Shown here: positions 48,673 through 58,173 of the stretch, piece after piece
Position numbering within the stretch: position 1 is the stretch's first letter
Layout of the letters: each line of letters starts with the position of its first letter
The notes under the pieces: generated by a model
Seen by the model: the letters and a program-made list of their open reading frames with translations, nothing else
Databases searched by the model: none
Told to the model about the DNA's origin: nothing
Program-made: the position numbers and the translations under genes
Source of the DNA: Gammaproteobacteria bacterium
GTDB lineage: Bacteria > Pseudomonadota > Gammaproteobacteria > Burkholderiales > Nitrosomonadaceae
Direction of reading: 5' to 3'
Assembly (NCBI GenBank): GCA_015709635.1
Contig: CP054180.1
Coordinates: 62,001-126,000, forward strand
Length of the DNA: 64,000 nucleotides

Positions 48673-50508
48673 ATGTTTGAAAAATCAATCGTCGCAAAGA
48701 TCACAAATGCCGTTTTTTATTGCGCTGCAGCCTCGGTTTTATCGGCAAACACCGTGTTTGCCGGCGGCAGTCAGATCAATTTTGCGTTGACCGATATTCC
48801 GGGGCGCTGGTTTGATACCGGAGCGGCGATCGCAGGTAACCGTTCGATTGCCATTGCTGCACCGGGTGTGCGGGTCAATTTTTCCGGTGATTCGAACACC
48901 GTGCACACCAGAAGCAGCTTGATCTATCCCACCGGGGCCGTCGGTATGCCGTTCAATACCGAGCCGAAGAAAGGCGGTGACAGTCTGACACTGACCACGC
49001 CGGGATTATATGTGTTTACGTGCAGTATTCACCCGTACATGTTCGGTGCCGTGATTGTCGATGATCCGGCGACCGGCGGTCTTGATCTGGGGTCTTCGCT
49101 CAGTTTGATCAACGGTATTACGGTTCCAAGCAGCAGCGATCTGGCCACACGTTTGTTGCGTACTTTCTTCATCGCGACCAATCCCGCCAACTGGCAGGAT
49201 TATGCGAAAAATACCCCGTGGCATGTCACCTATCCGAACGTTGACGTGCGTGTCGACATCGGCGTTGTCAATTTGCCCGCCGTATTGAATGCACGCTACG
49301 GCAATGACATCAATCTATCCGCTTTGCAAAATCCTGCGGTACCTGCGGTTGGAGAAATCTGGGCGGCGACGCAATTTGAGATGACGGCGGGAAAAGAAAA
49401 ACCAGGTACGGTATCGGCGATTGACGGTAACTCCTGGCAAGTCACGCGCAAAGTGGCGCTACCCTCGATCAAAATGAACAATCCGCATAACATGTGGACG
49501 GACAGGGATCAGAATGTGATTTACGTGACGCAATGGTTTGACAAGAAACTGACGGTTTATGACCGCAAAACCGGCGCGCTGATCCGCAACGTATCGGTAG
49601 GTGAAGCGCCCGCGCATGTGATGACGCTGACCGATACGGATAGACTGCATATTACCAACAATGGCGATACCCGCACGGATTCCGTGATGGAGCTGAGTCC
49701 ATTGGCCGCCCAAGTGCTGCGCCGGGTGGATATCGGGAGAGGCAACGCGCATGCGCACTGGATGAGCCATGACGGCAAAACCATGGTGACGCCGAATGTG
49801 CTGAGCGGTGATACCACGCAATATAATTTCAGAACCAATCGTATCGAAGCCATTTTGCCGGTGAGCGGACCCTTCAGCCATCCGTTGGCCACCGGCATGA
49901 TGCCGGATGCCAGCAAATATTACGTCGCTAATTTGCTGGACAGCACCATCACGGCGGTCGATATGGTAACGCATACCGTTATCAAGCATATCAACCTGAT
50001 CGAACATTACGATCCCGTATCCGGAGCGATTTCCGGGCCTGTCGGCGCATTACCGATTCAAACCCCGGTATCGCCGGACGGGAAAAATATGGTTACGGCG
50101 AACACATTGACTGGTACCATCACCATCGTCGATACGCGGCCCGATTTGGCGACAACCGATGAAGTGGTTGCCATGCTGCCGTGCGATCCCGGTTGTCATG
50201 GCGTGCAGTATGGCGCCAAGAAAGGCGGCGGCTATTATGCGTATGTCACGAGTAAATTTTCAAACCGGATGCTGGTCGTAGATCCTGATCCCAATGGCGA
50301 CGGCGATCCATCCGACGCCAGGATCGCAGGTCAAGTCGGGCTTTTTGCCGCAAGCACCACAGCGCGGGATGACGCCATCACAGCTAATCCCGGCATGGGC
50401 GGGCAAGGCATTCTGCCGGTTCCGCTGGTTTATAATGGCTGGGTGCAGAATCTGCCCGCAGTATGGCGTAGTCAGCTGACCCCGGCGCAACAAAATCCGA
50501 TCCAATGA
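48673..50508 (+). CDS. Secreted amicyanin-like cupredoxin fused to a YVTN-type beta-propeller
   Basis: The 611-residue precursor has a signal peptide (about 1-30, ending VFAGG). The cupredoxin (35-130) has type 1 ligands His78, Cys117, His120 and Met123 in amicyanin spacing (CSIHPYM). A beta-propeller (about 220-600) carries His272 (NNPHNMW), His315, His360 and His362 (HAHW), His403 and CDPGCH (504-509). It aligns end to end with residues 310-915 of the 15238-17985 protein and lacks that protein's multicopper oxidase domains. DPNGDGDPSD is an EF-hand-like calcium loop. It lies in the periplasm. A redox role is likely; the substrate is unknown. It is driven by a strong promoter between direct repeats and followed by an RTX-like gene. 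Confidence 0.85.
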   Translation: MFEKSIVAKITNAVFYCAAASVLSANTVFAGGSQINFALTDIPGRWFDTGAAIAGNRSIAIAAPGVRVNFSGDSNTVHTRSSLIYPTGAVGMPFNTEPKKGGDSLTLTTPGLYVFTCSIHPYMFGAVIVDDPATGGLDLGSSLSLINGITVPSSSDLATRLLRTFFIATNPANWQDYAKNTPWHVTYPNVDVRVDIGVVNLPAVLNARYGNDINLSALQNPAVPAVGEIWAATQFEMTAGKEKPGTVSAIDGNSWQVTRKVALPSIKMNNPHNMWTDRDQNVIYVTQWFDKKLTVYDRKTGALIRNVSVGEAPAHVMTLTDTDRLHITNNGDTRTDSVMELSPLAAQVLRRVDIGRGNAHAHWMSHDGKTMVTPNVLSGDTTQYNFRTNRIEAILPVSGPFSHPLATGMMPDASKYYVANLLDSTITAVDMVTHTVIKHINLIEHYDPVSGAISGPVGALPIQTPVSPDGKNMVTANTLTGTITIVDTRPDLATTDEVVAMLPCDPGCHGVQYGAKKGGGYYAYVTSKFSNRMLVVDPDPNGDGDPSDARIAGQVGLFAASTTARDDAITANPGMGGQGILPVPLVYNGWVQNLPAVWRSQLTPAQQNPIQ

Positions 50509-50590
50509 CCGCATCACGGGTTGGTGAAATTGGTCGGAAATATTGTATTAATTTAAACGCTGTACAGTACTTTTATTAAAAAGGAAAAAA

Positions 50591-51241
50591 ATGAGTTCAG
50601 GGCATGACGAATTGAATGATGATTCATCAACACACGATCACAAAGCCTTCAAATTCACCATTGAGGGTGGCAAAGTGACGGCTGTATTTGAGCTTAAAGA
50701 CGGTGTGCTGGAACCGAAATCGATCGATGACGACGGTAGCGAAACCTATACCGTGGATGGCAGCCAGGTCGTGCGTACCGAGGTCAAGCCATTTGGCACG
50801 GAAATAACCCGCTACGCGGATGCGGACGGCGATGGCCTTTATTTGCGCGTATCCGAGCAGTGGCAGAGTGCAACGGGAAGTCCGGATGACAGGCATCACT
50901 TCAGATTCGAGGGGGATCTCTCATTCTCGCCGTCGGATGGCGATGATCACATCGCGGTTCGCGGCGGTGAGGACAGCTCCGGCGGGCACGGTGCCGATGA
51001 TTTTGTCATCCGCGAAGCGGCCCATTTGCGTATTCAGGACTTCAGCTCGTCGGAACACGATTCGCTGAAGTTCGATACCGGCCTGGGCTTAACTTCAGTG
51101 GATCATCTGAAGAGTTTTGTTACCGATGCTCATTATGAAGGCTCGGATCTCGTCGTAAACTTTGGTTCCGATGTATCCATCACGCTGGTCGGTGTCACAC
51201 CCGGCCAAATCAGCTGGGGCGATGTCAGTGTGCTGAGTTAG
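50591..51241 (+). CDS. RTX/serralysin C-terminal-like acidic protein
   Basis: The 216-residue very acidic protein has no N-terminal signal peptide. The C-terminal half has GADDFVIREAAHLRIQDFSSSEHDSLKFDTGLG and a closing strand set ending VSITLVGVTPGQISWGDV. This is typical of the end of type I-secreted calcium-binding proteins, where IxDFxxxxDxLxF follows the repeats. The usual GGxGxDxxx repeats are missing or reduced to one (GGHGADDF). The N-terminal half (GGKVTAVFELKDG, DADGDGLYLRV) may form a beta domain with one Ca loop. It lies 82 bases after the propeller gene and may be co-transcribed. Confidence 0.6.
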   Translation: MSSGHDELNDDSSTHDHKAFKFTIEGGKVTAVFELKDGVLEPKSIDDDGSETYTVDGSQVVRTEVKPFGTEITRYADADGDGLYLRVSEQWQSATGSPDDRHHFRFEGDLSFSPSDGDDHIAVRGGEDSSGGHGADDFVIREAAHLRIQDFSSSEHDSLKFDTGLGLTSVDHLKSFVTDAHYEGSDLVVNFGSDVSITLVGVTPGQISWGDVSVLS

Positions 51242-51560
51242 CGCCCGCAATCCGGGAGGTTTTTCCAGTCCTCCTCCCCCATTATTGATTTAGCTTTTAA
51301 CCAAGCTTCCCAGAATCGGCCGTATCGCGCCATTTTGGGAAGCCCAGGGGATTATTTTCTGAAAAATTGACGGCGTTGACCGGAAGAGAAAGTGTCGTTT
51401 TCATGCATGCTAATTGTATTCTAGGCTGCTTCGCGATAGCACCAGTTGGTTGTTTTGTACTTTCCGCTGCGGAATGGATGCGTTATAGTGAAATTGTTCC
51501 GCGGGCGGAGTTTGGTTATGATGCGTAAGCACGAGCGATCACATACAAAAAGGAAAAATC
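51242..51560. other. Intergenic region upstream of cysK
   Basis: No gene is seen. GCTTCCCAGAAT (51305-51316) and ATTTTGGGAAGC (51332-51343) form a hairpin with one mismatch that could end the RTX-like transcript. TTCCGCTGCGGAA (51462-51474) is a short dyad in the cysK leader. Confidence 0.45.
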
Positions 51561-52538
51561 ATGGCAAATTGGTTTGAAGATAACGCATTGTCGATCGGGC
51601 GCACTCCGTTGGTGCGCCTGAATCGGGTGACTGACGGCGCGGCGGCTTTGGTGTTGGGGAAAATCGAGGGGCGCAATCCGGCGTATTCGGTCAAATGCCG
51701 CATCGGTGCGGCGATGATCGATGATGCCGCGCGCAAGGGTTTGCTGGGGCCGGGAAAAGAAATTGTCGAACCGACCAGCGGCAATACCGGGATCGCGCTG
51801 GCGTTTGTGGCGGCGGCGCGAGGCATTCCGCTGACCTTGACGATGCCGGAAACAATGAGTGTGGAGCGGCGCAAATTACTGGTGGCGCTCGGCGCCAAGC
51901 TCGAATTGACCGAAGGCGCGCGCGGCATGAGCGGTGCTTTGGCGAAAGCGGACGAGATCGTCGCTTCCGATCCGGGACGCTATGTGTTGCTGCAGCAGTT
52001 CAAAAACCCGGCCAATCCGGCGATTCATGAGAAAACCACCGGCCCGGAAATCTGGAACGATACCGACGGTGCGGTCGATATTTTTGTCGCTGGTGTCGGT
52101 ACGGGCGGAACGATTACCGGTGTTTCCCGTTATATCAAACAGACCAAAGGCAAAGCGATCACATCCGTAGCGGTCGAACCCACGGCCAGTCCGGTATTGT
52201 CGCAAAAGCGCGCCGGTGCTTCTTTAGCACCCGGGCCGCATAAAATTCAAGGGATCGGTGCAGGCTTTGTGCCGGATAACCTGGATCTTTCGTTAGTCGA
52301 TGAAATTGAGCAGGTCAGCAACGAGGAAGCCATCCTGTATGCGCGGCGCCTGGCGCGTGAGGAAGGCATTCTGGCTGGTATTTCCTGCGGCGCTGCGGTG
52401 GCGGCGGCGATGCGCCATGCCAAACGTCCCGAGAATGCCGGAAAAACCATCGTGGTCATATTGCCCGATTCCGCCGAGCGCTATCTGAGCAGTATTCTGT
52501 TTGAAGGCATGTTTGATCAACAAGGTCTGGCCACATAG
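51561..52538 (+). CDS. cysK: Cysteine synthase (O-acetylserine sulfhydrylase)
   Basis: This PLP enzyme makes cysteine from O-acetylserine and sulfide. The 325 residues contain the PLP lysine Lys45 (NPAYSVKCRIG), the TSGNTGIALAF loop, GVGTGGTITGVSRY for phosphate binding and GISCGAAV near the end. It precedes cysE with a 1-base overlap (TAGTG), which places acetylserine production and use in one transcript. AAAAAGGAAAAATC precedes the ATG. Confidence 0.93.
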   Translation: MANWFEDNALSIGRTPLVRLNRVTDGAAALVLGKIEGRNPAYSVKCRIGAAMIDDAARKGLLGPGKEIVEPTSGNTGIALAFVAAARGIPLTLTMPETMSVERRKLLVALGAKLELTEGARGMSGALAKADEIVASDPGRYVLLQQFKNPANPAIHEKTTGPEIWNDTDGAVDIFVAGVGTGGTITGVSRYIKQTKGKAITSVAVEPTASPVLSQKRAGASLAPGPHKIQGIGAGFVPDNLDLSLVDEIEQVSNEEAILYARRLAREEGILAGISCGAAVAAAMRHAKRPENAGKTIVVILPDSAERYLSSILFEGMFDQQGLAT

Positions 52539-53488
52539 TGAGCACGAGTAAGAAGACGCGCGATCTCCTGGTGCGCGGCACCCATTTGGATGTGGATAGT
52601 ATCGTGACCGAATTGCGTGCGCAGCGGTTGGCATCGCTGGAAAGCCGCAACCGGCACGACCGTCCGCCCCGGCTGCCGTCGCGCAGGATACTGGCGAGCG
52701 TCGCGGAAGGTTTGAGCGCGGCGATGTTTCCGAACCGGCTGGGGTCGTCGGAGCTGGCGGATGAAGGCGTCGATCATTATGTCGGCCATACTTTGAATAT
52801 GACCTTGCGCGAGCTGATGGTGCAAATTCAGCATGAATTGCACTACAACTCGGGGCTGGAAGTTCTCAGCGACGCAGATCGTGCACGGTCAATTGCGGTT
52901 ACGCAGTCGTTTGCCAAGCGCTTACCGGAAATCCGCGGTTTGCTGGAAAGCGATATCAAAGCGGCGTACGAAGGCGACCCGGCGGCGCGCAACGTCGACG
53001 AGGTGCTGGTGTGCTATCCCGGTATTATGGCGATTATGCATTACCGCCTGGCGCATGTTCTGCATGGCTTGGGTGTGCCGTTGATTGCACGCATGATTTC
53101 CGAAATCGCGCATTCGGCGACCGGTATAGAGATACATCCCGGAGCGCAAATCGGCGGCAGTTTTTTTATCGATCACGGCACCGGCGTGGTGATCGGCGAG
53201 ACCGCGATCATCGGGCAGAACGTCCGCTTGTATCAGGCGGTGACACTCGGTGCGAAACGTTTTCCGGTGGATGAGAACGGTGCATTGGTAAAAGGAAATT
53301 TGCGCCATCCGATTGTCGAAGACGATGTCGTGATTTATGCCGGCGCCACGATATTGGGGCGCATCACCATCGGACGCGGATCGACGATCGGCGGCAATGT
53401 CTGGCTGACGCGCAGCGTGCCGCCCGGCAGCAATATTTCCCAAGCGCAGATGCGCCAGGAAGTGTTCGAGCAAGGCGCCGGGATATGA
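52538..53488 (+). CDS. cysE: Serine O-acetyltransferase
   Basis: This enzyme acetylates serine in the first step of cysteine synthesis. The 316-residue protein is longer than E. coli CysE (273) and resembles the extended form found with plasmid or EPS-type loci. It has an N-terminal helical part, then hexapeptide beta-helix repeats (GAQIGGSFFIDHGTGVVIGETAIIG) with the catalytic His in IDHGTG. The start is GTG overlapping the cysK stop. Confidence 0.9.
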   Translation: MSTSKKTRDLLVRGTHLDVDSIVTELRAQRLASLESRNRHDRPPRLPSRRILASVAEGLSAAMFPNRLGSSELADEGVDHYVGHTLNMTLRELMVQIQHELHYNSGLEVLSDADRARSIAVTQSFAKRLPEIRGLLESDIKAAYEGDPAARNVDEVLVCYPGIMAIMHYRLAHVLHGLGVPLIARMISEIAHSATGIEIHPGAQIGGSFFIDHGTGVVIGETAIIGQNVRLYQAVTLGAKRFPVDENGALVKGNLRHPIVEDDVVIYAGATILGRITIGRGSTIGGNVWLTRSVPPGSNISQAQMRQEVFEQGAGI

Positions 53489-53540
53489 TTGCACCCGTGG
53501 CCGCTAACCGCATAAACCTTTTTTCTGCCGTGGAGTGATG

Positions 53541-53954
53541 ATGACGACTCACAAACTAGCACTGACGTTGGATGATGCCAAAAAAATAGCTGCCGGAGCG
53601 GAGGCGGAAGCACTGCGGAATAAATGGCCGGTTGTCATCGCGATTGTGGATGACGGCGGTCATTTGCTTTATCTGCAGCGCCTGGATGGCGCGCAGTACG
53701 GCAGTGTCCAGGTTGCCATCGAGAAAGCACGCGCCGCGATTGCTTTTCGCCGCTCGACCAAAGTCTGGGAAAACAATGTTGCCGAAGGACGCCTGCACTA
53801 TTTAGGGTTGCCCGGCGCGCTGCCGGTAGAAGGCGGATTGCCGATTGCGGTCGAGCAACAATTTACCGGGGCTATCGGCGTCAGCGGTGTACGGTCTTAT
53901 CAGGATGCGCAAATTGCGCAAGCCGGAATCGATGCATGGCTATCTGGCGGTTGA
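53541..53954 (+). CDS. GlcG/HbpS-type heme-binding family protein
   Basis: The 137-residue protein of the GlcG/HbpS family has LDDAKKIAAGAEAEA, PVVIAIVDDGGHLLYLQRLDGA, KARAAIAFRRST, GGLPI and GAIGVSG. Some members bind haem or cobalamin; others are linked to glycolate use. No signal peptide is present. The ATG at 53541 was preferred because GGAG lies 5 bases before it; a GTG at 53535 overlaps that site. Confidence 0.85.
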   Translation: MTTHKLALTLDDAKKIAAGAEAEALRNKWPVVIAIVDDGGHLLYLQRLDGAQYGSVQVAIEKARAAIAFRRSTKVWENNVAEGRLHYLGLPGALPVEGGLPIAVEQQFTGAIGVSGVRSYQDAQIAQAGIDAWLSGG

Positions 53955-54017
53955 GCCGGTACAAGGCACAGCGGCTTTTGCCGGTCGTAAGTTGGCTCGT
54001 ATGAAAAACACCATCAC

Positions 54018-54512
54018 TTAACTATGTCTTTCCTCGTCTATTTGAACCAAATAGATGAGCGTCGCGGCAATGATCATCACCAAACGGAATGCGGCTTGCT
54101 GTGCATTGGCGGTTTCGGATTGCCACATCAGAAACCATTCTCCGCCCATCGTCATGAATCCGGTAAACCATAGTAAGAAACCCAATGTCAATCCGAGGAT
54201 TGCGAAGCTTTTGGCGCGGTTGAAGGATGCGGGATCTTTGATGTTTTGGTATAAGCGAAGGCCGCCAAGCCAGCACAATGCGGCGACGGCAATTTCGGTA
54301 CCGATGATGACGCCGTAAATCGCATGGTGAATCTGCGGGGAATGAATGGCGCGCCATAACGCTTGATTACCGGGAAACGTGGTGTCCATCGTCAGCACAT
54401 GGCTTACCAGGGTGAAGTTGGAGTTGTAATCGGTGAGATTACCGTAAGCGACAAGCGAAGCGTACAACGCAAAAGCCAAGACCATGACAAGTTTTGATAA
54501 TCTCGTAACCAT
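54018..54512 (-). CDS. DUF2165 family membrane protein
   Basis: The 164-residue inner-membrane protein has four hydrophobic segments (about 7-25, 64-86, 103-123 and 138-156) and the family pattern NFTLVSHVLTMDTTFPGN and GGEWFLMWQS. The function of DUF2165 is unknown. It is on the minus strand; the 137 bases before the Tim44-like gene end contain nothing else. Confidence 0.8.
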   Translation of the reverse strand: MVTRLSKLVMVLAFALYASLVAYGNLTDYNSNFTLVSHVLTMDTTFPGNQALWRAIHSPQIHHAIYGVIIGTEIAVAALCWLGGLRLYQNIKDPASFNRAKSFAILGLTLGFLLWFTGFMTMGGEWFLMWQSETANAQQAAFRLVMIIAATLIYLVQIDEERHS

Positions 54513-54649
54513 GGCATTGATTCAGTTGGGAGTACCGGAAATCGACGGGAATTTTGAACAGAGAGAAACGCTATTGATGTTTCTCCCCGGCCAGCACAGC
54601 ATCAGAATCAGGTGTGCTGACCGGAGTTTTAATTTACTTGTTACAGAAT

Positions 54650-55516
54650 TTACGAAACTTGTTGAATTCCAGCCAATAGCCAAGTGGCGTCAGGATTTTT
54701 CAGATCTTTCTGCACATGCCAGATTTCATCAAAAGCTTCCGGTTCGCCATTCGGTAATTCACGCAGCTGGCCGGTGAAGCGTACGCTGGCGATGGCCATG
54801 TCATTGGCAGTTTCGACTTCCAGTAAATGGGCGTCGATGAACATGACTTCGGATTTCTGCTGCGCATCGCCTCTTTCCTGAATTTGCTGACTGATTTCCG
54901 CCAGCATTTCCGGGGTTGTATAGTCACGGATTTCATTGGTGTCGCCACGGTCATGCGCAGCCTGCAGGCGGATAAACGAAGCTTTCGCATGGCGGATAAA
55001 TGGCTCTACTTGAAAATCCGCCGGAATGGCCGGTTGACGATGCGCTGTTGCGGTTTCACCGGCAGCCGTTTCCGCCGCTGGAGTAAAGGGTGGCGTATTA
55101 AAGCGGTCTTGCGTGCCGGTGTTCATGCCCGAGTATTGCATCGAAGATGACCGTTCCTCGCTTCTGGGCTTGCGCAGCATGCGGATGATAAAGAAAACCA
55201 CGCCAATCAGCAGCGCCAGAACCACAAAATCCATCATGTTGACGTTTTCAAATGCGCCACCCATGAAGAGCGCAGCCAGCAAACCGCCAGCCGCGAGGCC
55301 CGCCAGCGCACCGCCCCACTTGCTGCCGCCCGACGCAGCCGCTGCTGCCGGCGCCGCTGCGGAGGATGGTGTATTCGGTGTTGCCTGCTGCTGGTTGACC
55401 GATTGGCGTTGCGTACCTACATTTTTGCCGCCACCCATGCGTTTTGCTTCTGCATCAAAGGCGAGCAATCCAAAACTGAGAAAGGCCAAAGTCAGAAAGG
55501 TGAGTGTTTTCTTCAT
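54650..55516 (-). CDS. Tim44-like domain protein
   Basis: The 288-residue protein has an N-terminal signal or membrane segment, a low-complexity Ala/Gly/Gln-rich region, a membrane segment near residues 75-105 (GGALAGLAAGGLLAALFMG and VLALLIGVVFFIIRML) and a C-terminal Tim44-like domain (FIRHAKASFIRLQAAHDRGDTNEIRDYTTPEM). Bacterial homologues are of unknown role. The start at 55516 has GGGAGACACTT before it; the longer frame from 55558 lacks support. Confidence 0.85.
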   Translation of the reverse strand: MKKTLTFLTLAFLSFGLLAFDAEAKRMGGGKNVGTQRQSVNQQQATPNTPSSAAAPAAAAASGGSKWGGALAGLAAGGLLAALFMGGAFENVNMMDFVVLALLIGVVFFIIRMLRKPRSEERSSSMQYSGMNTGTQDRFNTPPFTPAAETAAGETATAHRQPAIPADFQVEPFIRHAKASFIRLQAAHDRGDTNEIRDYTTPEMLAEISQQIQERGDAQQKSEVMFIDAHLLEVETANDMAIASVRFTGQLRELPNGEPEAFDEIWHVQKDLKNPDATWLLAGIQQVS

Positions 55517-55658
55517 AAGTGTCTCCCAAACCGTTATTGAAAAATTTGAGTATAGCATCGGGTTTGCATTGCCAGCTATACGGAATTTTTCGACCGTAAA
55601 TATTTTGAATAATTTCAGGTTAATTGTTGACGCCGCGGATATTGAATTGAATGCGCTT

Positions 55659-56135
55659 TCAGCGGAGCAGGATCAGACGCGGAATGGCATCATGATCAAT
55701 CCACACCACAGCATTTTGGTTGAATTGCTGCCCTACCAGTTTTGCGGCATCAAGATCCATTCCGGCGATAAAAAAACTTTTTTCCGCCGGCCATGTGCCT
55801 GCCGGATCGGTATGCAAGCCTTCGATCACTGTGTGAGGATGTTGTCGCAGCAGATTCCTGAGCGCTGCGTGCGCGGCCGAATTATCTTCTTCGCTGGATA
55901 AGCGGCTGCGGGGATTATACGCGCTGACGATGGCCGCGCAGCGTAGCTTGGAGGCGGCGAGAAATCGTGCAAGCGGTTCCGAGTATTGATCAATTCGCAA
56001 AGTGAACGATTCAGGGCTGGTATTAATCTGATAATTTGCGTCGCGATAGCTTGCGATGAGATGCTGAGCGATCACTGGTGGAATTTCAGCGCGATTTATC
56101 CGCTGGGTATGGAAACACTGCATTTGCGTAGACAA
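55659..56135 (-). CDS. DUF3293 family protein
   Basis: This 158-residue soluble protein fits DUF3293: it has SAYNPRSRLSSEEDNSAAHAALRNLL, a middle G-x-x-x-D region, and WPAEKSFFIAGMDLDAAKLVGQQFNQNAVVWID. The function is unknown. It lies 14 bases downstream of the cytochrome c gene on the same strand, so they may be co-transcribed. Confidence 0.78.
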   Translation of the reverse strand: MSTQMQCFHTQRINRAEIPPVIAQHLIASYRDANYQINTSPESFTLRIDQYSEPLARFLAASKLRCAAIVSAYNPRSRLSSEEDNSAAHAALRNLLRQHPHTVIEGLHTDPAGTWPAEKSFFIAGMDLDAAKLVGQQFNQNAVVWIDHDAIPRLILLR

Positions 56136-56149
56136 TTATTCAATGTTTC

Positions 56150-56707
56150 TCAGTGTGAGTGACCGTTATGGTCATGATGGTGCTCTTGATCCTCGGCCGA
56201 ATGGATAAGGTTTTCGTATTCTTCCTGTGTCATCTTCCGCATTTTGAGGACAAATGCGGTCGTCGCCCAGATGGAATGATCATCATGGCTAAGACCCCAG
56301 GCGGGCATTGCCGTCATTTTTAAACCGTTTTTTATCACCCAGAAGTATTTCTTGGCGAGATGCTGTTTTTCTGCTTGATCGTTAATCGCTTCGCGTTGAT
56401 AAAACACCGGTGCTTGCGGATACAAACCAGCCGAGAGTTCGGTCGGACTCATGCCGGGAGCAAGGTGACACGCTGTGCACATTGCGTGATAGTGCTCGGC
56501 ACCTTTCAGAAGCATCTCCGCATTGTCCAGTTGCGGTACTTGTAGATCCTTGGCGCGCGCTTCGACGGAGCTTTCGCGCACCCATTCGATGATCTTTTCC
56601 GTGATACCCCAATGCTTTTCTGTGGCCGCCATATTGTAAGCGCCGGATCCGAGCGCGATTATGACCAGGATTAGGGATGCCACCAACAAACTGAAGAGCT
56701 TTATCAT
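56150..56707 (-). CDS. Membrane-anchored monohaem cytochrome c with His-rich tail
   Basis: The 185-residue protein has an uncleaved N-terminal anchor (about 4-27) and a class I-like cytochrome domain with haem motif CTACH. The sixth-ligand region is MTAMPAWGLS, and the C-terminal tail EHHHDHNGHSH is rich in His. The tail may bind copper or another metal, which would suit a copper-rich respiratory chain. It is a single haem protein facing the periplasm; the partner is unknown. Confidence 0.85.
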   Translation of the reverse strand: MIKLFSLLVASLILVIIALGSGAYNMAATEKHWGITEKIIEWVRESSVEARAKDLQVPQLDNAEMLLKGAEHYHAMCTACHLAPGMSPTELSAGLYPQAPVFYQREAINDQAEKQHLAKKYFWVIKNGLKMTAMPAWGLSHDDHSIWATTAFVLKMRKMTQEEYENLIHSAEDQEHHHDHNGHSH

Positions 56708-56787
56708 GGTTCACCTTTATTTTGTAATTTGATGACAGTTACCGCTCAGCAATCGAATTGCCATGGTACGTTTAATTTCGGCGGGAA

Positions 56788-57738
56788 TCAATTTTCGTCT
56801 TCCGCAAGGCCTTTTTTGCTGCTTTCCAGTTTGGCTTGGATGCTGGCATGGTCAAGATGCGGCGCGAACATCTCGATGAAATCGAAAATATAACCGCGTA
56901 TATAGCTGTTGCGGCTGATACCGATGCGTGTTGTGCTGGGTTCGAATAGATGGCTGGCATCGATGGATCTGAGATTCTTGTCGCGCTTGGCATCAAAAGC
57001 CATGTTGGCCAATATGCCAACACCCAGCCCCAGCTCCACGTAAGTTTTGATCACATCGGAGTCGATCGCCGTCAGTACCACGTTGGGTTCCAGCCCGCGG
57101 CTTGCAAATGCCTTGTTGATTTTCGTGCGGCCAGTGAAAGAAAAATCATAAGTGATGATGGGGTATTGGTTAATCGCTTCCAATGTGAGTTTTTTTAATT
57201 TCAACAACGGGTGCTTGGGCGGTACGATGATGCACCGGTTCCATTGATAGCAGGGCAGCATGACCAGCTCCGGGTATTGTTCAAGCGCTTCGGTGGCGAT
57301 GCCTATATCCGCCTCGCCCGAAGTAACCAGAGTCGCAATCTGTGTCGGATTGCCTTGCCGCAAAATGAGCCTGACTTTCGGGTAGCGCGCGGTAAAGCGT
57401 TTGATCACGGACGGTAAAGCATAGCGTGCTTGCGTGTGTGTCGTCGCAATCGTGAGCGTGCCGCCGGCTTCATTGGTGAATTCCTGGGCGATTTTTTTGA
57501 GATTGTCGGCATCGCGCAGCATCCTGACGGCGGTTTGTATGATCAATTGGCCGGGCGGTGTTATTTTTACAATCCGTTTGCCATTGCGCAGAAAGATATC
57601 AACGCCGAGTTCTTCTTCGAGCAACTGAATTTGCTTGCTGATGGCAGGCTGAGAGGTATGCAGATTCTTGGCCGCCCTGGATAGATTCATATCCTGATTG
57701 GCGGTTTCGCACAAATAGCGGAGTTGCTGGAGTTTCAT
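56788..57738 (-). CDS. cysB: LysR-type regulator CysB
   Basis: This regulator activates sulfate assimilation genes in response to N- or O-acetylserine. The 316-residue protein has the N-terminal LysR helix-turn-helix (LSRAAKNLHTSQPAISKQIQLLEEELG) and the effector domain with RQGNPTQIATLVTSGEADIGIATEAL. It is divergent from the cys operon at 58174, its likely target. Confidence 0.93.
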   Translation of the reverse strand: MKLQQLRYLCETANQDMNLSRAAKNLHTSQPAISKQIQLLEEELGVDIFLRNGKRIVKITPPGQLIIQTAVRMLRDADNLKKIAQEFTNEAGGTLTIATTHTQARYALPSVIKRFTARYPKVRLILRQGNPTQIATLVTSGEADIGIATEALEQYPELVMLPCYQWNRCIIVPPKHPLLKLKKLTLEAINQYPIITYDFSFTGRTKINKAFASRGLEPNVVLTAIDSDVIKTYVELGLGVGILANMAFDAKRDKNLRSIDASHLFEPSTTRIGISRNSYIRGYIFDFIEMFAPHLDHASIQAKLESSKKGLAEDEN

Positions 57739-58173
57739 GAGTTATGCCTGCTAATGATAAATGGTTATATGTATCTAATATAATATTATTTTGATTTATA
57801 AATGGGTATTGTTATTATGCCGGGCAGTTAAAAAGGAAAAATACGGTTGCAAGATTTATTCTGTCAGATTCTCTGATCGGTTTCATTTGTCATACTCACC
57901 GGGATTGATCGCCGTGGCAAGTTACAGACGATTACCCCCGGGTTTTTTGATAAAATAACAAATTACGCTAAGCTTCAGTAGTGGCCATATATGCAAAGGC
58001 AGTGAAATGCCGGCGGCAACTGGTCAATACGATTGCAGTGTGTTCAAAAAAAATTAATAAGCAGAGAGCTGTTCTGTGCGCCAGAATAAAAGCTGAGCGG
58101 CTGGGGTGGCGGGTTGCCGATCCATGGCGGGTTTCGGCAATTTTCCATTAATGAAACAAGGATTGATTAATTA
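57739..58173. other. Regulatory intergenic region between cysB and the cys operon
   Basis: No gene is seen in these 435 bases. A hairpin TTGCCGA (58114-58120)/TCGGCAA (58134-58140) followed by TTTT lies about 30 bases before the first operon ORF and could act as an attenuator. CysB sites are expected here but could not be defined by eye. Confidence 0.45.
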
